The notes under the pieces: model-generated
The model's database searches: none
What the model saw: the letters and a program-made list of their open reading frames with translations, nothing else
Told to the model about the DNA's origin: nothing
Made by a program: the position numbers and the translations under genes
Shown here: positions 34,815 through 47,700 of the stretch, in pieces
How positions within the stretch are numbered: position 1 is the stretch's first letter
Layout of the letters: each line of letters begins with the position of its first letter
Origin: Pseudocercospora fijiensis CIRAD86
Lineage: Eukaryota > Ascomycota > Dothideomycetes > Mycosphaerellales > Mycosphaerellaceae
Assembly: GCF_000340215.1 (NCBI RefSeq)
Contig: NW_006921532.1
Coordinates: forward strand, 711,844 to 775,843
Direction of reading: 5' to 3'
Length of the DNA: 64,000 nt

Positions 34815-36830
34815 TCACTTCCTTTCCTCTTCCCGTCCCCCTTTCTCCCTCTCCCTCCTCAAAACCTCCAACTCCCTCTCCCTAGCCTTCTCAACACTCC
34901 TCCTGCGAATGTTTTCCAAATCCCCAAAAACAGCCCCCACCAACTCCTTCTTATTCACCTTCCCCATCGCATTGCGCGGCAAGCACTCCACAACCTTCAT
35001 ATCCTGCGGGATTTTATACGCCACCAATTTCTCCCTCAACGCACGTCTCATCTCCAACGCACTCCACGCTCCACCATTCCTGCCGCACGTCTGCCCGAAT
35101 TTCGTCAACACGATGACGGCGGCGGCTTTCTGGCCCCAAGCGACGCTGGGGAGGCCGACGACGGCGCATTCGGATACTTGCGGGAGGGAGAGGAGGTGGC
35201 GTTCGATTTCTAGCGCTGAGACCTTTTCGCCGCCGGTTTTGATTATGTCGGCGGATTTGCGGCCGAGGATGAAGTATGCGGGTCCTGTGGCCCAAGGGCC
35301 TGAAGCACCTTCTCCGGAGCCTGCTGGGACAGGGCGGCGGACGGCGATGTCGCCGGTTTTGAACCAGCCGTCGCTGGTGAATTCTTTTTTTGTGGCTTCC
35401 GGGTTGCGCCAGTAGGATTGGAAGATTGTGGGGCCTTTGAGTTGGATTTCGCCGGCGCGTTCTTTGCCCGTTGAGGAGGTTTCTTGACCGGGTTGGATTA
35501 CTTCGTGGGTGTCGAAGTCCACGAGACGGGCTTGTACGGAGGGTAAGGGCCAGCCTACTGAGCCGTCGATTCGGTCGGTGTCTGCGAGACCGCACGATAG
35601 GGCCATGCCGACTTCGGTCATGCCGAAGCGTTCGAGGAGGACGTTGCCGTTGGACAGGTCGGTCCAGGCTTGTTTGGTTGGGGTTGGGAGGGCTGCGGAG
35701 CCGGAGATGTTGAGGCGGAGGTGTTTTCGTTGGATGGCTTCGTCGGCCGAGGTTTTGATGTCCGATGGGAGGTCCGGGTAGGATTGGAGCATGCGGGCCC
35801 AGACTGTAGGGACAGCTGTGAAGAAGCTGACTGGGGTTTTGGATGATTCTGGGCTGATGATGGTGCTTTGGAAGGGAGCGGCGAAACGTTTCCATACGTT
35901 GTCGACGTTGAAGGGGTACATAAACTCAATGCTGCTTCCAGCGAGAATGGGCGTGAGGAGAGCATTAACCGTGCCGTGGATGTGATGCAATGGGAGGACA
36001 TGAAGCAGACGGTCGTCTGGTGTGTATTCCCATGCTTCGATCAAGCTCTTCGCCTGCGCTGTGAGAACTCTCTGAGGCAGTAGGACACCCTTCGGTTTCG
36101 CTGTTGTTCCCGATGTGTACAACATCATGCCACCTTCTGCATCCTCGACGTTGCCAGTCAACTGAACTTGCTCCCGTGACTTTGCGCCTTCACGAATTTT
36201 TTCCACGGCAATGCTGATGGGGGTCTTGTCCAGGCCCTCTTTCAATACTTCTTGTGCACCTTTTGCGAATTTCTTGGAATGGATCAAAGCAAGTGCTTCA
36301 CTGTGGTTCAGAATATAGCGGAGCTCTCCAGCAGGGAAGGAAGGAGCTAGGGGGACGGCTATGGCGTTGGACGCAAGACAACTGAGAAGAGTGACTGTGC
36401 GAGTAATGCTTAGCCAACGCAGCTATTCAAAACAAGAAGTCTCGGTATTTTGCGCACCTACATAGTCATAGCTATTCTCGACCAAGAAGGCTATTCGCTC
36501 GCCTGCGATACTGTCTTCGCTCTTGCCAGTCTCGCTTAGAATTTGATCCTTTCTCAAGGCAATGTCCTGGAGCACGCTGCCATACTTGAAACTTCTTCCG
36601 CAGAGAGAGTGTACTACTGCTGTGGTGTTCGGGTCATGATTCTGGATGGCCTCGGTGAAGGCAGTCTTCTGAAGTCTTGCAAGTTGGCCTCCTGCCATGG
36701 TGGTGCTGAATAGCCGCGTCGATGGTGGCGTGCTTCGGTGTATGCAGGATGAACGGATCGTTGCTCTGGCGGTACTGAGGCTGGTATTATATTGGGTGTG
36801 GAACGAACGAAAGGAGTGACGGAGAAGCAT
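34815..36830 (-). CDS. Acyl-CoA synthetase, ACSF3-like (malonyl-CoA synthetase type), mitochondrial
   Basis: Two exons, 36458-36830 and 34815-36394, joined in phase 1 through a 63-base intron (GTGCGC to GCACAG), giving 650 residues. The join gives ENSYDYVVTLLSCLASNAIAVPLAP, here split: ENSYDYV then VTLLSCLASNA. Adenylate-forming motifs: P-loop YTSGTTAKPKG (about 217), FGMTEVGMAL (about 381), GWFKTGD (about 467), GRKSADIIKTGGEKVSALE (about 502) and the catalytic lysine in GKVNKKEL (about 602). The GMTEVGMALS form fits the ACSF3 clade, which makes malonyl-CoA (or methylmalonyl-CoA) in mitochondria. The first 45 residues are Arg/Ser/Thr-rich with few acids, a likely matrix presequence. It has a very basic Arg/Glu tail. 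The substrate is inferred from clade resemblance only. Confidence 0.85.
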
Positions 36831-37462
36831 CGCCGAGGATAGTCAGGGCATTTGGGGAGCGGCTCTATGGCGTGTGTCCAGCCATTGGGGCAGCTAATGC
36901 CATTGAGACGATTGACGTGCGCGGCGAAAGAGTGAGGCAGGAAATCTCCAGGGACCGGTCGGAAAAGTGGGGTTCTTATCCGCTGCCCAGCCTACGCTCG
37001 CGATGATACAAATGCAATGGACGGACGCTGTTCCTGGAAAGACACAGTAGCAGGAAGCTGCAGTGAGGCAGTGCTATGGTGCAAAGTGAGACCAGCGGCT
37101 ATGAAGGATACACAGGCAAGCCAGCGAAACTTGTTGCTTCGCAGTCACATGCGAGGGTCGTCAAGTGAGTGATGGAGAGGGGGTGTCGTCATCTTCCAAG
37201 TGAAAGTCCCTGCACTTTCTGGCGCGCAGCCTGGCAATTACACACTGTACGATAGTCAACTTCGTCTTCTCTTCACCTCGAGCACAGCCACCAAAGCAAT
37301 TCCATTCCCATTCCAGTCGTCACTGTCGCTGTTGCGCCTCCGTCACAGTCGAGTTGTACGTGTACGCGCACTCAGTCTTCGAACCGAATAATTGAAAGCC
37401 GATCCGCCGTGCAGTGCGTCCCTGCGAGCACTTCCTCACGAACACCTCCACCGCCGCCCAAG
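36831..37462. promoter_or_regulatory. Divergent promoter region (ACSF3-like and DnaJ genes)
   Basis: 632 bases between two divergent start codons. Normal composition. The last 60 bases before 37463 are C-rich (CCTCCACCGCCGCCCAAG), a usual fungal leader. No conserved operator recognised. Confidence 0.5.
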
Positions 37463-39086
37463 ATGGTGGTCGACACCGCCTACTATGACTTGCTCGGAGT
37501 CCAGCCGACTGCCACTGAGATCGAGATCAAGAAGGCCTACCGAAAATTGGCCATTCGACTCCATCCAGGTGCGGCGTCAGAAATGGTGTGTGAGTGGGAA
37601 ATTCTAGGCAGCTAACCAAAAACGCAGACAAGAACCCCGATGATCCGACAGCGCACGAGAAGTTTCAGGCAGTTGGCGAGGCCTACCAAGTATTGAGCGA
37701 TACCGAACTGCGGAAGAGATATGACCAGTATGGCAAGGAGGGCGCCAAACCAGACTCCGGCTTCGAAGACCCCGCCGAATTCTTCACCATGATCTTTGGC
37801 GGTGAAGCCTTCCAGGACTGGATCGGCGAGATCTCCATGATGAAGGATCTCACCAAGAGCATGGAGATCTCTATGAGAGAACAGGAGGAAGCCGAGGGTC
37901 AGGCTGCCGCCGCCGCCGCCGCCGCCGATGCTGCTTCTGCCACGACTGATGCCGCCGCCGCGAAGCAAGCAGAGGCCGCGAAAGATGCGCAACCCGCAGC
38001 CGCTGCTCCTCCTCCAGCATACGCCGAGACCGCCCCAGAAGGAACCCACGAGATTCCCATCCGCGACACCAAGCCTCCCTCATACCCTGCCTCATCATCC
38101 GGTACATCTACTCCACGACCGCAAGGCATTCCAACTCGTCTGGCTCTGACCGACAAGACTGAGGAGGAGGCTGCTGCCACTGCGGCTGGCATGACCGAGG
38201 AGGAGAGGAAGCTGCGAGAGAAGGAGAAGCGCAAAGGTGGTCTTACGAAGGAGCAGCGCGAAGAATTGGCAGCTTTCGAGATGGAGCGCAAGAAGATCCG
38301 CGACGAGCGTGTCGAGACACTGGCCAACAAGCTCATTGACCGAGTGAGCGTATGGACCGAGACCGACAAGGGCCGCGCTGTGACCGAGGCCTTCAGGCAG
38401 AAGATGAAGCTCGAGGCAGAGAATCTCAAGATGGAGTCTTTCGGCATTGAGATTCTGCATGCAATTGGTCAAACATATGTCACCAAGGCATCCACCTATA
38501 TCAAGTCGCAGAAGCCACTCATCGGAGGTGTCAGTGGCTTCTTTAGCCGACTCAAGGACAAGGGCAACATGGTGAAAGACACGTGGGGTACGGTGTCAAG
38601 TGCCATCTCTGCTCAGATGGAGATTGAGGAAATGGCGCGCGCCGAAGAAAAGGGTGGCGATGACTGGACCGACGAAAGAAAGGCAGAGTATGAGAAGCGC
38701 GTGACCGGCAAGATTCTCGCCGCAGCATGGCGCGGAAGCAAGTTTGAGATCACTGGTGTGCTTAGGGACGTGTGCGATAAGGTTCTCTACGACAAGCGCG
38801 TTAGGCCAGAGAAGCGGCTGGAGCGTGCCCATGCGTTGCTCATCATCGGAGAGATGTTTGCAAAGGTAAGTGACAGACCATGGCGACGTCGACACTTGCA
38901 CCTTGTACTGACTGTTCAATCCAGGCCGAACGTGATCCAGATGAAGAGGGCGATTTTATGGCCTTCGAACAGCTCATGGCTGAAGCTACTGCGAAGCGTG
39001 AGAAGAAAGAGGACAAGAAGAGGGAGGAGAAGAAACACCGCTTCGGTCACAAGCACGACGAGAAGGAGGCCGCACCGGCAAGCTAG
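37463..39086 (+). CDS. DnaJ-X family J-protein (Caj1/Djp1-like)
   Basis: Three exons (37463-37568, 37628-38865, 38925-39086) give 501 residues. Intron 1 (GTGCGG to ACGCAG) restores the HPDKNP motif. Intron 2 (GTAAGT to AATCCAG) joins in phase 0. The J domain covers residues 1-70 with HPD at 34-36. Next is an Ala-rich, Pro-rich linker (poly-Ala at 37905-37925), then a charged helix and the DnaJ-X domain (about 255-450; [43 protein letters not shown]). The end is very basic. Known of the family: cytosolic Hsp70 co-chaperones; yeast Djp1 assists peroxisomal and mitochondrial protein import. After the TAG stop the same frame continues open (see next entry). It shares a divergent promoter with the ACSF3-like gene. 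Confidence 0.92.
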
Positions 39087-39386
39087 AAGCAACCGTCACT
39101 ACCTCCCCGTCCTCACACGCCCAGTTCACAGACTTCACCAGCCGTCCCGCGAGATGAATTGCAGTTCGTCGCACCAATCATCGACGGGTCATGCGACTCT
39201 CCAGCAGCACCGCATCAGCCTTACGACTCCCCACCTCGACCTCTGCGATCGCATCCACCAACGGAGGACGGCGACTTGAGGACAGAAAAGCCGCCTCGTG
39301 TTCGGTCTGCTGGCGGTACTATCCGCTTCGTACTTGACACTTCTAGCGATGACGACAAGCCTGCAGTGCCGGAGAAGGATACCTAG
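39087..39386 (+). other. In-frame, coding-like extension after the DnaJ stop codon
   Basis: Directly after TAG (39084-39086) the frame stays open for 99 codons to TAG at 39384-39386. Its content looks like real protein: Pro/Ser-rich first half, then TEDGDLRTEKPPRVRSAGG and IRFVLDTSSDDDKPAVPEK. It could be a readthrough tail, an alternatively spliced last exon, a former C-terminus cut off by a nonsense change, or part of an unrelated small gene (ATG at 39159). No PTS1-type ending is present. Confidence 0.4.
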
Positions 39387-40156
39387 CACATGTTCCTGCT
39401 GACGTTTTGCTGACCGCCCTGTCTGTCTACACGCCGACAATCCGACACCCGATCTTGTCCCGAAGCATCAGGCACCAACGCGAATTTGGAATTGAAACTG
39501 GTTCCAAGACCGTCTCGACTGAGTCGGCTCGCTTGCGGTGTCGCCGAGAGCTGCCTGGTCTCCACGAACCTGGAGAATTTTCTTCATAGCCCGGAGATCT
39601 GTGTACTCGGCTTTTTCTTCGCCTGACACCTCGACAGTGTAATCGTTTCGCACCGGATTCGCTAGCCTTACGACCAACGCTGGCACGGATGGGGAGCAGC
39701 AGCTCGTCTTTTCGTACTCGCTGCGCGCGTCATCACTACCTGCCGAGATCGCTCGACGTCACGTCGTCTGGTCGATACGAAGCGGTGTCACTCAGGCCGT
39801 CGTTACGATGAGCCTGGGCAGCTCGTACAATACGAGTAGACAGGCTCGTGATGATGTGAAGCGTTCAGCACCAAATATAGTAGCATTGAATAGTAGCATC
39901 ACGTCCGAAATTCAGGCTTCATGATCCATCATTACAAGGCACGTGGCTCATTTCAACCTCACAGTTCTTGAAGCTTCATTCATTTCATCTTTACAGTTCC
40001 TGAAACCTGACTGGATGCGGTGGTGTGATTCGATCCGACCTTTCAGACCCGATGAAGGTTTGACAGGCACAGGCACAGTGCAGTTTTTTGAAGTGGTTCA
40101 GGTCCGTGCGCCTACAAGGGGTTCAGCAGGTAGGATATCTAACAACATGCTACATT
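39387..40156. other. Intergenic region, no gene recognised
   Basis: Normal composition with only short contradictory ORFs. Ends where CpA/TpG depletion starts at about 40157. Confidence 0.45.
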
Positions 40157-40352
40157 GTTAGGACTAAGGGCTAATCTACCGAGCTAAACTTGTCCTTACG
40201 CGTACGCCGACTAGCTTAAAAGAGCTATAATATAATATTCTAAGAAGGTAAAGAGAATATTACTATTCCTAGTAGCGTACGGACCTAATCTACTTTAAAA
40301 AACTGTATTATATATATATAGAATATTTTTAAAGGGAGGGGAGGGGAGATCT
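40157..40352. other. RIP-mutated flank outside Gypsy element 2, LTR-like start
   Basis: Starts TGTTAGGACTAA, much like the LTR of element 2 (TATTAGGACTAAAG). It could be part of an older related LTR or element into which element 2 inserted; the other half would then lie at 57069-57300. Its far end and a target duplication were not found. Confidence 0.3.
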
Positions 40353-40549
40353 TATTAGGACTAAAGAGGTTATATATAATTAGTATATAACTAGGCCGAG
40401 TAAAGCTAGAGTCTCGGGGCCTTAGGTAGGGCTTAGCGCTTAGCGTTAGGCTAACTAGCCTACCTTCCTCCCTCTCCTTTTAGATCTCTATCGAATACTA
40501 TACTAATTTACTACTACCCTATCTACCTACTAATATAACCCTTCTTATA
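40353..40549 (+). repeat. 5' LTR of Gypsy element 2
   Basis: 197 bp, starts TATTAGGACT (from TGTTAGGACT by inference) and ends CTTCTTATA. Preceded by GATCT. Confidence 0.88.
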
Positions 40550-41749
40550 TAGTATTCGATCTACTCTTTAAAGGTAGTAGCTAGATAGTCCTTATTTTAA
40601 GCTTTTAGCGGTATAGCTACGAGAACTGTTAATTTAGCTATATTGCGCCTAAAGAACGGGACCTATACGTACTACTCTATTAAAACAACCGTACTAATTA
40701 TTAAGCAAGGCCTTCTATATAGCCTATTATACCGAGTTAATCGTACTAGACTAATGTCTACTAATTCCGCTATATCCGTATCTTAGGGGCCTATAGTATA
40801 TTATTAGTGCTGCCCCTTATTATAATAGCCGGCTTGTTACAAAACAGTAGTAATAACAACCGCGGCGCCGCTAGTAGCGCCGGCGGTAGTAAGGTGTCGT
40901 TTAAGCCCTATAGTGCTTATCCTAATTAAGCGGAGCGACGGCGTAGAGCTCGATAGTAGTATTAGATTGCCTAATAGCGCTTTTGCGCTTGTTGCTGCGG
41001 TCTATATAGCTATAGTATAGTATCGAAAGCCTCGACAAGTAGTCGCTATATTACTTAAAGTCCTTATTATCGCCCTATGTCTACGCTATAGCTAAATCCT
41101 CTTCCTAGTAACGGCGCAATCTATTATTAAACGCCTATTAACGTATCTGCTCTTCCGCGATTGCAATTTAAATATATATCTCCTTATTAATTTCCTTATT
41201 ATCTACGGTTGCTTGCTCTTACTCTTGCTCTTACTCTTACTCTTACTCTTGCTCTTGCTCTTACTCTTACTATATTCGCGGATCGCTATCGACGATATTA
41301 CTACCTTAAAGAAGGTAGCTCGAAGAGACTACCTACGATCGTTAGGCTTCGCGGTTAGTATTAACGTTGCGCTAGAAGGTCTTATCGTCTAAGAACTCGC
41401 TAGCAACTTATCGATTACCGAGACGGTCTTAATCGATACGCGGTATAGCTCTAACTCTAAGGTATTCGTAGACAACTTTATTACGCGACTGTATATTACG
41501 AAGGGTATTAACGAACATAGTGCCTTTAATACGACGGCTATAGACCTCTACAAACCTACTAGATAGTACTACGAAGCAGATAAACTGCCTAGGTACTATT
41601 AAAGTCGGTAGTATACGCTCGAGGAAGGCGAGAGAAGCGACTAGTAAAGCGGCTTCTTTAGACGATAGTATAGTATTACCCGGAGTACGAGACTCTATCT
41701 TAGTAATTTTAAGCAAGTCGGCTTTAAACTATGCCTCTTCCTCTTAACG
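40550..41749. other. RIP-mutated sequence between LTR and Helitron helicase
   Basis: No readable coding motif. It should include the primer-binding site of the Gypsy element, the insertion point and 3' end of the Helitron, and a hexamer minisatellite. I could not place the Helitron terminus. Confidence 0.35.
41215..41268. repeat. (G/A)CTCTT hexamer repeat, nine units
   Basis: Nine tandem 6-bp units mixing GCTCTT and ACTCTT. The G/A variation fits RIP-type change at one position. Confidence 0.85.
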
Positions 41750-44700
41750 CCGACGAAGAGCCTTATCCTACTACTATTCTCGAGCGCGTTACTACTAAAG
41801 ACGATATTCTTACTAGGTATATAGAGCTTATATATTACGCTACTATTAATCGCGCTTAGTACCTATAGCCTTAAGGTCTAGATAGGGTAGGTCTAAGGAA
41901 AGTATATATCTAAGTAGTAGAGTCCGCTACTTCTTATAGCGTATATAATTAGTATATCGGTCGATATAAGACTTATATAGCTTGCCTTTAAAGCGATCGT
42001 AGTTAAAGGGTTTATCGAAGAGGATATCGTCGAGGTTACGGAAGCGAGAGTATACTACGTAGGTTAGAGTAGAGGTAAAGTCCTTCTTAGAAATTTCTAA
42101 TATACCTTTATCTAATATTATGCCTTACGACTTATAAATAGTTATAGTATAGGCGATCGTAAGCGGGAACTAGATACGGACACATTGCCTATTAGCGCGC
42201 TCGTTATACTTCTACTCCCGGCGAGATAGTATAATTAGCACTATATTTGCTAGAAGTCTATCTACTTCTTAGTTTAGGATTAGTCCGGAGTACTTATCGA
42301 GCTCTATAAGCACTATAGCTAGTATATCCTAGTCGACGATCTCCTAGTCCGTACGCGTATTATCTCGGGCCTAAACGATATCGCGAACAGTACCGAGACT
42401 GCTATTAATAATACCCTTTTATACCTAGAGGTTCTTAGTAACTATAATATAGGCATTAATACAAATAGGGAGGATCTTATACAAATTGCTACCCGTCTCG
42501 TAATTAGCTAAAGGTACAAATCGTCTAATATGTATAGCCTAGATAGGCTTAATAGGTTGTTAGTTGTCGCGTATCGAGGTATAGTTTAAAGTAGCTACCT
42601 GCTTCTTATAGCTAAAAAGACGAATAGCTTTCTAGAAGGCAACGGGGTATAGGTAGGTAGTATCTCGGACACGAGTTGTAAGTGTCTGCTATTGCTAAAT
42701 AGTTAGCTTTCTAGGTCTAGTACGTAGGCCCTCGAGTGCTTCCTTAAATGCCCGTAATACTAGATTATTGCCCTACTAACGTTAAGCGACATTAAGTTAG
42801 ATAGTCTTATCGAAGAGATACTAGGTATAGCGACTAAGAACGACTTTAGGGGAGTCGATTAAGGCAGGTCTACTAAAGAGCGGTCGACCGCCGATTAGAA
42901 GTAACTAACTAAAGTCGCCGCGCGCACAAATAGCAAAACTACCGAATAGTATTAAGGTGTCGACGTCAGGATCTTCCTAGTTAGCCTACGAATAGCTCGA
43001 GTCTTGTTGTCCGACTTATCGTAGCCGCCTATCGATCTAATACAACTTAACTAAGTTAATTATAGACTTTTCGTCGATTATAATATAGAGGATCTTGCTT
43101 ATAAACTCCTAGAAAGTAGAGAGTGTATTACCCTCGAGAGGAACGTACTCTTTTATAGTTAACGGTAAGCGGAAGGCGGAGTAAATAGTAGATCCCTTAA
43201 TGCTATAAGTAGTAGTACCGGTAGGAGCAATGCATATAATCGGGTTGTTAAGCTTATATTCTATAAGACTACTCGCATCGTATTACTTAGCAAGACCTTT
43301 AATAGTAGAAGACAGCAATTTAATAATAAAGGACTTGCCGACTCTAGCCTTGCTATTAATGTTTAGTAGTATCGAGGCTAGAATAGTGTTTCTATTAATT
43401 ATCTTATCGGTATAATTGTAAATCTAGTTATACTAAATTCGCTACTCTAGCGATAAACCTATAACCTTTTGCTGTAGGTTAGCGATCTAGCCGACCTTCT
43501 AATAGGCTATAGTACTACGATATGCCTTCTACTAATCTTTTGTTTGTCTAAGGTTATATCGTCTAATATAAGGTGTCTAGTCGTAGTCCTTGTCTATCTA
43601 ACGGTTACTAAGGTTGTTTAGATCTTCCTCCTCTTCTATAGGATTGCGATCGGGTATAGCACGTACGAGAAGCTTACCCTTAGGTTCCTCCTCTTCTAGA
43701 TCGTATTACTCTTCCTTAAAGAGGTCTTTAGTAGGTATAGGAAGATTGATTCCGAAGTAGTTAAAAGGATAATTGTAGTAATTCTCCTAATACTACTCGT
43801 ACGCTTTACGCTAAGTGTAAAACTCCTTATTAGTATAGTCGTCGCTAAAAGTATAAGGAAGGGCTAGGTATTAGCTATCGAATAAGTAGTATAGGATAAC
43901 CTTAGTACGACAATAGTCCTCGTACGTGCCGTCGTCTTCTTTAAGGTTGCCGGAATACTTAGGGAAGTAGTTAATTAGCCGGGCTTTCGCTCGTAGTCGC
44001 ATTTTAAAGGTGCCGAAGTCCTAGGAAGTTAGGAATTCGAAGAGGGTAAGGTTAGGTCGCGTAAGCAGATAAGACTTAGCAAATTTCTTAGGACTAATAC
44101 TAAGGCGGTTAATATACTTTAGCAAAGGTAACTTACCCTATATAACAATCTCTCTAGCCTGCTTATCGTACCGCTTAACCTTTGCCTAGTATTAAGGGAG
44201 CCGATAATCGAAGCTTTAAACGGTACGAGTGCCTTAAGACAGTAGAAGGCCTAAAAGCTAATAGCAAGCCTCCTATGCTAATATATCGCGCTTACCGATA
44301 AGCTTATTTATTATCTTAGTAAAGAAGGAGATTATAGGGCGGTTAGAATTCTGCAACTACGGACCTAATTACTTTACGATCTCGAGTAATAGAGTACTAC
44401 GCTTCTCTGCCTTACTATAGTACTTAGCAAGGTAGTTAACGACGGTACCTTTTAACGTATAGAGGGCGAAATCTATATTCGCGAGCTAGGCTATAGATAC
44501 TGTTCTATTCTATCTATTTATCTACTTGTCGTTACGAGGACTATTATATATATAGTAGCGAGGATTAAGATCTCGACTAATCCGAGCTTCCTTATAAAGT
44601 TCTCGAAGATAATAGAAGCGATATATACGCTAGCTAGTGTCTTTGTTCTTACGTTAAAAGTACTCGTAACCGTATTAGTAGCGCTAGACTCTATTTAGAT

Positions 44701-47700
44701 TTAGTATAAGGAGGTATGCCGCATTACGCACCTCGTCTAGACGCATTAATAGCACTATCGGCTCTCCTAGTTATAGCCTAGTACGCTCGAGGTCTAGCTA
44801 GAAAGCAGTAATATAGCGGCCCTAGAACTTAGCTAGTCTGTCTTAGTCGGCCTACGTGTTTAATTGTAGAAGCGGTAGTAAGGGCTCTTACGTATAAATG
44901 TCGGTCTAGAGCTAGTATATACTATAATTATAAGAGCTACTACGAGCTTGAAACTCGAAGCGGTTCTGTAAGTCTACGATACTAAACTTAGGCTCGAGAA
45001 CTGTCTATTAGAGTATCGTATATCGGCGATAGTAATAACAAGCCGCGATAGTAGGGTTATCGCGGACATTATTACGCGCTGTTTTGCGTCGCTATTATTT
45101 ATTACTAGTAGGTACATTAGGCATATGTTTCTATAGCGACTACTACTAGTTGTCCGTAGCGCTAAAGGTAAGGAAGAGATACGGTGTTCTAAGGGCTACA
45201 ACGTAGATCTCTAGCCATTTCCGCTTACTAATCTAGTAGGCCCGGGTTCCTCGTAGCTTGTCTACGTAGCGTATAAGATTAGAAAGCATCTTCTTAGATT
45301 CCTCGTTAGTATAAGAGGCAAGCGTAGCCTTTAAATCCTTAAGCGAAATCTCCTAGTACTCTAGGTTTTGCTATACTACGAAGTTAGTAATGCGATTGCT
45401 CTACTTCCTTATAGAAGTATTAAGGGCGACATATAGGAAACGTAGGTTCTATACAAAGCGGCTATCTTAGTACTTAAGCATATACTTAACGTACTCCTCG
45501 TACGATATACTACGTAGTCGGCATTCTACGAAGTTAGTAATACTATTTAGATAGAGGGTTAGAAAGGCAAGCGAAAGCAGCGCTATAGACTTATTAAATT
45601 CGGATAGAGGCACGCGATCGTAGGGCGGCAGCGTTAGATAGTTCTATAGCGTATCTCCTAGACTATTATATTAAGCCGCTTATATACGAAGCTTATTATC
45701 CTACTTTTAACGCTGCTTTTCCTACTAGTCGACAACTTCCTATAATTACTAACGTTAATCTTTAGGTATACGAGATTAGGGAAGGGCAGATTCGAATAGA
45801 TAGTTAGCAAAGTCTTCTACCTTATCTTCGGCTTAACTAGAAGACTTCTAAGTAGGAGAGGTATTAGACGGCGAAGGGATATCCTCTTCTATATAGTATT
45901 AGACGTTAATGCGATCGATAACGTCTATATCTTTAGGTAAACTAGAAAGTCGGGTTTTATCGACGGAGATGCCTATATAGCCCTTATAATAGTCCTTTAA
46001 GTACTATAGCTACTAACGAATAGTAGCTTAGCGGACACGGAAATTACGCTTAAAGATCCGGTTTATAGTCTTATCGCCCTATACTAGTCGTAAAAGCATA
46101 GTCTCTAGATACTTAGGAAGCAACGGAAGCTCCTACTAAACCTTGCCTATATCGCGGAGGAAGTTAACGACATTATTCCTATATCGATACTAAGCGCCTT
46201 TAATTAGCCGTAGTTCGATATATATATAGACGCGTGCGATAAGGATCTCTTCGATTATCGTAAGTTTCGGTAGATCTACCGGATATTCGCCTAGATCTAT
46301 AAGGTTAGCGGCGGATATAAGGTTAGGTTCTTCCGGTCGCTTGTTACTATCGCGTATAGTACGGCACTTCTTACAGATATTTAAAGTAGGGGATCCTTCG
46401 TATATATCTAATTATATATTAAACTATCGCTCTTTATAGCCCTTCTAAAGCTATTCGTTCTAGTATGTCTCTATCTCTTCTTATTCTAGAGTAGTAAAGA
46501 AGTCTATAACTAAACTGTAGTTAATATCTGTAAGAGCCTTTTGCCTATTAAGATTAGTACTAACTTTAATAGGAGGGTCGACTAGGTTATCGGTAAGAAA
46601 GTACGTATAAAGGGACTACTTATACTAGTTAGCGCGGGTACAGTCGCGTTAGCTAGGCCGAGGTAGCGGTCGATCGTTCTCGTCGTAGACTATATAGTAA
46701 GGTACGTAGCAATTCTCGAGTTCTTAAGAGCCGTCGGGTAGGTAGAACTCGAAACGGCGTATCTCGTATCGACGAAAGATATACTACTTATATTAACTAG
46801 CCTTATTATTATCTCCTTCCGTATAATAGCAATATATATCTATATTAGTATCTGCCTCTAGTATATCGTATTTACGGACGATAGCGCGTAGCTAGTCGCA
46901 AATGCTATACTTAAACTACCGTCGAGTATTACGAATAGGCGGATAATTTAGGTCTCCGGTAGGTATACTAGTCTTACTAATATTACTAAAGGCAGAGCTC
47001 GGCAAAGGAGGATCGCTACTATAATCGGTCTGCTAGGTTAGTAGAAGCGAGGACTAAATAGTATAGCCTACTAATAGTTACTCGATAGTTAGGGTAGAAG
47101 GAGAATATCTACTAGCGCGACGCTCTTATCGGTATTAGCGGGAGATTGCGGCGACTTATATATAAGCAGTAGCCGTCGCTAGGTCGTTACTACTATATTG
47201 CCTACGTAGACAGAGACCTACTATACTAGAAGACTGCGTTAGAAGCGGCGGTAGGCCTATCGAGCCTAAGCCTAAGCCTAATAACTATAGCGGGTTACGC
47301 TTAATTAGATCTCTAGCGGATAGATTAGATAAGGAGGGGATAGAGCTCGAAGGAATAGTAGAGCTCTATATAGGGGAAGGCGAGATAGAAATTAGATTTA
47401 ATATAGCGCCGGCTCGTAGTATTAGTATTAGTATCTTAAATAGACGGCCGCGCTTATTTAGAGTAACTATATCGGTATCCTAGTCTTTAGTATCGAGAGG
47501 GTACTTCTTAGACGCTATAGCCTTCTTTTTCTTATTCTTTAAATCCGTAAGATAGTATCGGAGGTAGTATACGGTTAGTTTAGTCGTAGTGCTAGTAGTG
47601 CGAAGGCTCTAGAACCAGGTACGCTTCTTACGCTTGCTATAAGAAGGATTTAAGTAGACTCGACTACTATTAACACTCGGATCGACCTCTTTATCGTCGA

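Noticed and set aside
39040..39087. Short intron removing the DnaJ stop codon
   Set aside because: The only GT...AG pair found would be about 41 bases with a poor donor (GTCACA), which is too short and weak to call.
43230..43415. 61-codon open frame on the plus strand
   Set aside because: Opposite strand of the PIF1 helicase P-loop region.
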